A DNA stretch of 64,000 nucleotides from Shinella sp032095155. Its GTDB lineage: Bacteria > Pseudomonadota > Alphaproteobacteria > Rhizobiales > Rhizobiaceae. Shown here in pieces: positions 59,149 through 64,000 of this stretch; the stretch's first letter is position 1, and each line of letters starts with the position of its first letter. The translations under genes were made by a program, and so were the position numbers. The notes below the pieces were generated by a model. That model saw only the letters and a list, made by a program, of their open reading frames with translations, searched no databases and had not been told where the DNA came from. The DNA is taken from NCBI RefSeq assembly GCF_049199905.1, contig NZ_JBLZPK010000057.1, positions 124,001 through 188,000 of the forward strand, in the 5' to 3' direction.

Positions 59149-59403
59149 ATGCGCAAATTCCTCATGTCCGCCGTTGTCGCGACCATCGCAGCGGTATCCT
59201 TCGCAGCCCCCTCGCAGGCCGGCGGCTTCTATTTCGGCTTTGGCGGCGGCCATGGCTGGGGTGGCCATCACGGCTGGGGCGGCCACCATGGCGGCTATGT
59301 CACCCACTACTATGGCCATCGCCGGCATTGCTTCTGGAAGAAGATCAAGCGCTACGATCACTGGGGCAACCTCGTCATCAAGCGCGTGAAGATCTGCCGT
59401 TAA
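59149..59403 (+). CDS. Gly/His-rich small secreted protein
   Basis: The 84-aa protein has a clear signal peptide (MRKFLMSAVVATIAAVSFAA, cleavage near SQA) and a mature part of GG, GWGG and GGHH repeats, ending in a basic RHCFWKKIKRYDHWGNLVIK stretch. The start has GAGGAG 8 nt upstream. The His-rich repeat may bind metal. No family recognised beyond small rhizobial Gly-rich secreted peptides. Confidence 0.75.
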   Translation: MRKFLMSAVVATIAAVSFAAPSQAGGFYFGFGGGHGWGGHHGWGGHHGGYVTHYYGHRRHCFWKKIKRYDHWGNLVIKRVKICR

Positions 59404-59528
59404 GCGGCGGCACCGTCCCGGCTTTCGCCGGAAATCCCGCCTGCCCCGGTCGTCCATCGGCCGGGGTTTTCCCCATTTTGGGTAACGCACGTTTCACAAG
59501 CTATTCCTTTTGCACGAAAATCATGCTT

Positions 59529-59546
59529 ATATTGAATGAACGTTCA
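59529..59546. promoter_or_regulatory. BetI/TetR-type box upstream of the Rieske gene
   Basis: ATATTGAATGAACGTTCA contains the perfect core TGAACGTTCA. It ends 20 bases before the Rieske ATG. The same pattern (16 of 18 bases) occurs at 63527-63544. Confidence 0.7.
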
Positions 59547-59566
59547 GCAAAAGAATAGGGAGCGAC

Positions 59567-60760
59567 ATGAACGAGATGATCCGCGATATCAGCATTCCCA
59601 ACGATTGGGACCGGAGCGGACTTCCCGGCTGGTGTTATCACAGCCCCGCGCTTCTGGAGCTGGAAAAGCAGCATGTCTTCCGCGAGCACTGGCAGATCGC
59701 CTGCCATGTCTCCGACATTCCCGAGCCAGGCAACTACCTCACCATGGATGTCGTCGGCGAGCGTGCACTTATCTTGCGCGGACAGGACGGCACGGTGCGC
59801 GCCTTCCACAATATCTGCCGCCATCGCGGCTCCCGCCTCGTCGCGGACGAGACGGGGAGCTGCCGCAACGCGCTGGTCTGTCCGTTCCACGGCTGGGTCT
59901 ACAATCTCGACGGCACGCTGCGCGGTGCCGCCCGCCCGCGCAGCTTCCCGCCGCTCGACAAGGACGAGTTCGCGCTGAAATCGCTGGAATGCGAGATCTG
60001 GCAAGGTTTTGTCTTTATCCGCTTCGCCCCCGGCCCACAGCCCTCCGTCGCTGAGGTGATGAAACCCTTCGAGGCGGAGCTGTCCCATTACCGATCGGAA
60101 GAGATGATCCCGACCGGCGGCATCTGGACACAGGAAACACCCGTCAACTGGAAGTCCGTGCGCGATGTCGACAACGAGGGCTATCACGTCGCCATGGCCC
60201 ATCCGGCGCTGCAGGACCTCTATGGCTCGACCTATTACGACGAGCCCTTCGTCAATGGTCTCTGCCGGTCGTTTGCGACCTACAATCCGCATGCCGGCCG
60301 CCGCTGGAGCGTGCGCAACTACGTCAAGATTTCGCCGGAGAACACGGCGCTGCCGGAGCACCTGCGCAAGGCCTGGATCTATTTCGGCCTCTTCCCGAAC
60401 TGCGTCATCGCGGTCACGCCCGAAACCATTCAGTTCTATCAGGAATTCCCCGTCGCCATCGGCAAGACCATGCTGCGCGGCGGCATCTACCGTCACCGCG
60501 AGGAAGATCGCGCCCATCGGCTCGCCCGCTACCTCGCCTTCCGCATCGATCGCGACACCCAGGCCGAAGACGTGCAGCTCACCGTCTGGTCGAATGAGGC
60601 GATGACATCGAATGCCTTCGCCGGCTTCTACCTCTCCGACCTCGAATATGGCGTGCGCACCCATCACGACCACCTGCGCAAGGTGCTGCCGGTGATGACG
60701 CTGAAGGACGCACCGGACGAGAAGGCGATGGCGGAGGCCAATAGCAGCCTCAAAAACTGA
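59567..60760 (+). CDS. Rieske non-heme iron oxygenase, alpha subunit (betaine-demethylase-like)
   Basis: The 397-aa enzyme activates oxygen at a mononuclear iron. The 2Fe-2S Rieske cluster is bound by C84 and H86 (CRHRG) and C105 and H108 (CPFHGW). The iron-binding histidines lie in DNEGYHVAMAHP. The type (small alpha subunit, N-demethylase-like GWCYHSP start) is that of stachydrine, carnitine or glycine-betaine demethylases; which one is not decided here. No reductase or ferredoxin gene is adjacent. AGGGAG sits 5 nt before the ATG. A BetI-like box lies directly upstream. Confidence 0.9.
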   Translation: MNEMIRDISIPNDWDRSGLPGWCYHSPALLELEKQHVFREHWQIACHVSDIPEPGNYLTMDVVGERALILRGQDGTVRAFHNICRHRGSRLVADETGSCRNALVCPFHGWVYNLDGTLRGAARPRSFPPLDKDEFALKSLECEIWQGFVFIRFAPGPQPSVAEVMKPFEAELSHYRSEEMIPTGGIWTQETPVNWKSVRDVDNEGYHVAMAHPALQDLYGSTYYDEPFVNGLCRSFATYNPHAGRRWSVRNYVKISPENTALPEHLRKAWIYFGLFPNCVIAVTPETIQFYQEFPVAIGKTMLRGGIYRHREEDRAHRLARYLAFRIDRDTQAEDVQLTVWSNEAMTSNAFAGFYLSDLEYGVRTHHDHLRKVLPVMTLKDAPDEKAMAEANSSLKN

Positions 60761-60767
60761 GCAGGCC

Positions 60768-61838
60768 TTATGAAGGACGCGGCTTCGGCAGCGGCACGTC
60801 CTTCACCGTTTCGTCCACCCATGTCTTGATGGTGTGGACCTGCTCGGCGATCCGGTCCTTCAGATAGGTTTCCTGCCCCGGCAGGCCCATCGGATAGAGC
60901 GCGTCGCGGCTCGCCTCATAGGCTGCCGCCTTGTCGGTGCACAGACGGAGGCGCATGTCCTCCGGCACCGCGCCGACCTTGTTCTGGAGACCCTCGACAG
61001 GCCCCGCACCGCTCGGCAGACGGCCATCGAAGGCCTGCGTCAGATATTGCGCCGAGCGTTCGTTGCGCTCGCGCTCCGTCGTGGCGCCGAGAATGACCAC
61101 CATCATGCGCCGGCCGCCGCGCGTCGCGAGCCCGACGATGTTGCGCCCGGAGGCACAGATGAAGCCGGTCTTCATGCCGATGGTGCCGCTGAAGCGGGTC
61201 AGGAGCAGATTGTTGGACTTGATCTCCTTGCCGTCGATCGTGACGGCGGAGGCCTGGAAGAAGCGGCGGTAGCCGGGAAACGAACGATCCACTTCCAGGC
61301 CGAGGATCGCGAGATCCCGCGCTGTCGTATAGTTCGCCTTGTCGGACAGGCCGTTCGGATTGGAAAAATGCGTGCCGGTCAGCCCGAGGCGCTCGGCCGT
61401 CTTGTTCATCCGCGCGACGAACGACGCCTGATCGGTCGCCACGGCTTCGGCAAGTGCAACAGCGACGTCATTGGCGGAGGCGGTGATAACGGCATAGAGC
61501 GCGTCTTCCAGCGTCATCGCCCGCCCGAGCGTCAGGCCGGACTCGAGAAACGCCTGCTTCGTCGCATTGCGGGTCATCGTCACATGCGTCGACATGGTGA
61601 CTTCGCCGGCTTTCAGCGCCTCGAACACGACCAGCGCCGTCATCAGCTTGGTCGTGGAGGCCGGATACCATGGCGCGCCCGCATCTTCCTGATAGAGCAC
61701 CTGGCGGCTGTCGGCATCGACGACCAGCACAGGCGTGGCAAGGGCCGACGCGCCGGTAAAAAGCGGCGCCAGCGCGAAAAGCGATGCGAAAAGGGCCTGT
61801 CTCCTCCACGGCCGTTCTGCTGTTGTGTCGTTGCTCAT
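60768..61838 (-). CDS. D-alanyl-D-alanine carboxypeptidase (PBP5/DacA family)
   Basis: This 356-aa periplasmic serine peptidase trims the last D-Ala from peptidoglycan stem peptides. It has a signal segment ALFASLFALAPLFTGASALA, SxxK motif PASTTKLMTALV, SxN motif SAND and KTG motif GMKTGFICASG. The start at 61838 follows GGAGA at 7 nt; the ATG six bases earlier is too close. It separates the Rieske gene from the aminotransferase and runs on the minus strand, so it is not part of that catabolic set. Confidence 0.93.
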   Translation of the reverse strand: MSNDTTAERPWRRQALFASLFALAPLFTGASALATPVLVVDADSRQVLYQEDAGAPWYPASTTKLMTALVVFEALKAGEVTMSTHVTMTRNATKQAFLESGLTLGRAMTLEDALYAVITASANDVAVALAEAVATDQASFVARMNKTAERLGLTGTHFSNPNGLSDKANYTTARDLAILGLEVDRSFPGYRRFFQASAVTIDGKEIKSNNLLLTRFSGTIGMKTGFICASGRNIVGLATRGGRRMMVVILGATTERERNERSAQYLTQAFDGRLPSGAGPVEGLQNKVGAVPEDMRLRLCTDKAAAYEASRDALYPMGLPGQETYLKDRIAEQVHTIKTWVDETVKDVPLPKPRPS

Positions 61839-61962
61839 ATCCATTCTCCGAAGAAGCAGCCCTAATGCCATCATGGGCCGCGTGAGCGCAAGCTTTTGCT
61901 GCGATCGGGAGCCGGGTCGGCCTGTCGCTCCTCCTGCGCCGAATGCACACTGAAAGGCACAT

Positions 61963-61990
61963 AAAAAAGAGGCCCGCTTTCGCGAGCCTC
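61963..61990 (-). terminator. terminator of the class III aminotransferase gene
   Basis: GAGGC..GC/GC..GCCTC stem with TTTC loop, followed on the minus strand by TTTTTT. It ends the gene at 62040. Confidence 0.85.
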
Positions 61991-62039
61991 AAATGTTTGG
62001 ACCGGGGAATGGTCGTTCCAAACAAGCTTTTTGAAGGAC

Positions 62040-63455
62040 TTAGCCCTTCCAGAGTCCCTCGCGAACGAGGTCGTCCATGGTGAGTTCGATGCCCTTGCGC
62101 AGGATCGCGGTCATGTCGTCGATCTGCGAAAGCGAGATGGTGAGCGGCGGCGACATCACGCACATGTTAATAAGCGGGCGCACCAGAAGGCCGAGTTCCT
62201 GGCAATGCTTGTCGATGCGCTTGCCGACTTCCAGATCGAGCGTCAGCGGATTGTTGCTGACGCGATCGGCGACGCATTCGACGCAGGCCATCAGCCCCAG
62301 CCCGCGCACCTCGCCGACCAGCGGCAGCTCTTCCAGCGCCTTCAGGCCTGCCTGGAAATGATCCGAGACCGCCCGCGTATGCGCCAGCAGTCCACCTTCG
62401 AGAATATCGAGGTTCTTCAGCGCCACTGCGCAGCCGACCGGGTGGCTGGAATAGGTGAGTCCATGCGCGAACATCGCCTCCGAATGGTTCGAGCGGCGCA
62501 GTTCCTCGAACAGCCGCCCCGCGATCATCACCCCGCCGAGCGGAAAGTACCCTGACGTGACACCCTTGGCGAAGGTGATCATGTCGGGCTCGATGTCGAA
62601 AACATCCTTCGCGGCGAAGACATGCCCGAGCCGGCCGAAGGCCGTCACCACCTCGTCGGCGATGAAGAGGATATCGTTGGCGCGGCAGAGGGCATGCATG
62701 CGCTTGAGATAACCCGGCGGCGGCACGATGACGCCGCCGGAGGCCATGACGGGTTCGGCGATGAAGGCACCGATGTTTTCCGCGCCCTTCGCCTTGATGA
62801 CTTGGCGGAATTCCTCGACGAGGAAATCGCAGAAGGCATCGATGCTCATGCCGTCGGGCCGGCGGAAGGGGTTCGGGCAGGAGAGTTTCACCACCAGCTC
62901 TGAGGCGCTATCCATCCAGTCATGGTCGCGCGGCCGGCCGTTGAGCGAGGCGGAGAGATAGGTCGAGCCGTGATAGCCGCCCTGCCGGGAGACGATCAGC
63001 TTCTTCTCTGGCCGGCCCTTCACATTGTTGGCGAACTGCATGAAGCGCAGCGCCGTCTCGACCGCCGAGGAACCACCCGTCGTATAGAAAACGTGGTCAA
63101 CGCCATCAGGTGCATGACCGGCGAGGCGCGCCGAAAGCACGGCGGACGGCGTGTTGGTCGTGTACCAGGGCGAGTTATAGGAGAGCTCCATGGCCTGCGA
63201 GGCCATCACGTCGGCAAGCTCCCTGTTGCGATGCCCGACATTGACGCACCACATGCCGGCAGGGCCGTCGATCAGTTTGCGCCCAGCCGCATCCGTCACA
63301 TAGATGCCCTCGCCCGACAGGATGCGCCCGCGCGCCTCCGCGCCGATGGAGCCGGAAACCGGCCAGGGCTGCACGAGATGCTGCTCGGCAAGCCGGGTCA
63401 AATCGTCGGCCATCTCTTCGGCCGGTTCGTTCACCGTCTTCGGAATTGCCGCCAT
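62040..63455 (-). CDS. class III aminotransferase (SpuC/omega-amino acid type)
   Basis: This 471-aa PLP enzyme moves an amino group from an omega-amino acid, diamine or similar donor to pyruvate. The cofactor lysine is in TFAKGVTSGYFPLGG, the aromatic site in VSRQGGYHGSTYLSASLNG, and FIADEVVTAFGRLGH carries the conserved Asp. The ATG at 63455 has GGAGAGGGA upstream. It is divergent from the ABC transporter start at 63691, with a BetI-like box between. Confidence 0.9.
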   Translation of the reverse strand: MAAIPKTVNEPAEEMADDLTRLAEQHLVQPWPVSGSIGAEARGRILSGEGIYVTDAAGRKLIDGPAGMWCVNVGHRNRELADVMASQAMELSYNSPWYTTNTPSAVLSARLAGHAPDGVDHVFYTTGGSSAVETALRFMQFANNVKGRPEKKLIVSRQGGYHGSTYLSASLNGRPRDHDWMDSASELVVKLSCPNPFRRPDGMSIDAFCDFLVEEFRQVIKAKGAENIGAFIAEPVMASGGVIVPPPGYLKRMHALCRANDILFIADEVVTAFGRLGHVFAAKDVFDIEPDMITFAKGVTSGYFPLGGVMIAGRLFEELRRSNHSEAMFAHGLTYSSHPVGCAVALKNLDILEGGLLAHTRAVSDHFQAGLKALEELPLVGEVRGLGLMACVECVADRVSNNPLTLDLEVGKRIDKHCQELGLLVRPLINMCVMSPPLTISLSQIDDMTAILRKGIELTMDDLVREGLWKG

Positions 63456-63526
63456 GTCCCTCTCCATCGATAATTTGCGAAAAGAATCTGCGATCAACAA
63501 TATGAAAGATCTCAGATTTCCCGATC

Positions 63527-63544
63527 ATATTGAATGTTCGTTCA
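63527..63544. promoter_or_regulatory. BetI/TetR-type box between the aminotransferase and ABC transporter genes
   Basis: ATATTGAATGTTCGTTCA matches the Rieske box at 16 of 18 bases; the two differences are central. It lies in the 235-bp space between divergent genes, which otherwise holds no clear gene, so one regulator could act on both sides. Confidence 0.7.
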
Positions 63545-63690
63545 ATCAATATTGCAGAAACAGGGCTTGATTTCAACGGGGATTTAGGCGCATGTTTCGT
63601 TTCGGGAACAACGAAGCCGAAAAGGCGACCGCCAATGGGAATGGGAAAACTCACCCTTTATGAAAGTTGTCGCCACGGGAGCCTTGCCCG

Positions 63691-64000
63691 ATGACGACGG
63701 CGGCATTCGGACCGATCGCTGACACGCCCGCGCCCTCCCGGCGCCGGGCCTGGATGCGGAGCGAAGAGGCCCGTGGCCTCGCCATGATCTCGCCAACCTT
63801 TCTCTATGCGCTGGCGCTGCTCTTCCTCCCGGTCCTTATCGTCATCGCCTACAGTTTCTGGACCCAGAACTATCTCGAGATCGACCGCACCTTCACGCTG
63901 GAAAATTACCGGCAGGCGCTGACGGAACCGATCTACCGCGACCTCTTCGTCCGCTCTCTGTGGATATCGCTGACGGTCAGCGTCGTGACCGTCGTCTTCT
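63691..64000 (+). CDS. PotB-like ABC transporter permease, 5' part
   Basis: The reading frame runs to the window end without a stop, so only the first 103 residues are seen. A hydrophobic segment FLYALALLFLPVLIVIAYSF is followed by ENYRQALTEPIYRDLFVRSL, the usual start of PotB-type permeases of polyamine or putrescine importers. The ATG follows GGGAG. It is co-located with the BetI-like box and divergent from the class III aminotransferase, which suggests uptake and first catabolic step of the same amine. Confidence 0.85.
   Translation, partial: MTTAAFGPIADTPAPSRRRAWMRSEEARGLAMISPTFLYALALLFLPVLIVIAYSFWTQNYLEIDRTFTLENYRQALTEPIYRDLFVRSLWISLTVSVVTVVF

Noticed and set aside
1..64000. CRISPR arrays, tRNA, rRNA, insertion sequences, prophage or secretion-system clusters
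   Set aside because: No repeat-spacer pattern, cloverleaf, transposase, integrase or phage gene could be seen. The window is mainly core and accessory metabolic genes.

Overview
The window looks like chromosomal DNA of a Rhizobiaceae-type alphaproteobacterium (Rhizobium, Sinorhizobium, Agrobacterium or Shinella relatives). The support is high GC content, a two-piece (permuted) alphaproteobacterial ssrA gene with the tag ANDNYAEARLAA followed directly by sspB, a RIME-like intergenic repeat, and the gene order thyA-folA-hflK-hflC-DUF2065-degP // serB-miaA. The genus is not fixed by the sequence alone. There are two assembly gaps (runs of N at 185-319 and 47067-47096). I see no tRNA, rRNA, CRISPR array, prophage or insertion sequence.

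Layout. 1-8.8 kb: truncated RocB-like M20 hydrolase, a PLP aminotransferase behind a large dyad, a new-looking 33-aa membrane microprotein, ilvC with a duplicated 3' tail, an autoregulated TetR gene, small secreted or unknown proteins, a cold-shock protein, an Lrp regulator divergent from an Asp/Glu racemase, and a MarR-GNAT fusion. 8.8-16.2 kb: FAD monooxygenase with an HxlR regulator divergent from a QorB-like reductase, pdxJ, a membrane-anchored protein of unknown role, a MerR-LuxR double-HTH regulator, a RIME and a RecD-like helicase. 16.2-19.5 kb: AbrB-family membrane protein and a cobalt-type nitrile hydratase operon (alpha, beta, activator) behind a LysE exporter. 19.6-23.1 kb: aldo/keto reductase and ilvBN behind a complete transcription attenuator with a 19-aa leader peptide. 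23.2-33.2 kb: HerA ATPase, miaA/serB with overlapping start codons, the membrane-quality-control block degP/DUF2065/hflC/hflK, folA, thyA and a DUF2853 gene. 33.3-36.2 kb: an EAL-domain phosphodiesterase, tmRNA, sspB, DUF4169 and RHH genes. 36.2-46 kb: very large AsmA protein, D-lactate/glycolate-type FAD dehydrogenase and an RND efflux pair. 46.2-53.2 kb: cyclase/AhpD-like pair, uvrD, a soluble PAS-PAS chemoreceptor and a DUF2778 (L,D-transpeptidase-like) protein. 53.4-59.4 kb: TetR-controlled NmrA-DUF1772-amidase operon, a DUF1194 VWA protein and a Gly/His-rich secreted peptide. 59.5-64 kb: a Rieske oxygenase, a penicillin-binding D,D-carboxypeptidase, a class III aminotransferase and the start of a PotB-like ABC transporter.

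How parts work together. ilvC and ilvBN supply branched-chain amino acids, with ilvBN sensed through its own leader. tmRNA and SspB form a tag-and-deliver pair for ClpXP. HflK/HflC, DegP and DUF2065 handle envelope protein quality. The Rieske oxygenase and the aminotransferase/ABC transporter carry nearly the same 18-bp BetI-like site, which suggests one regulon for uptake and breakdown of an N-methylated or polyamine-like compound. The nitrile hydratase would make amides, which an amidase elsewhere could hydrolyse. I did not find a clearly novel multi-gene system. The most useful leads are regulatory: the apparently leaderless ilvBN attenuator, the shared BetI-like boxes, the ilvC tail duplication and several well-formed operators.
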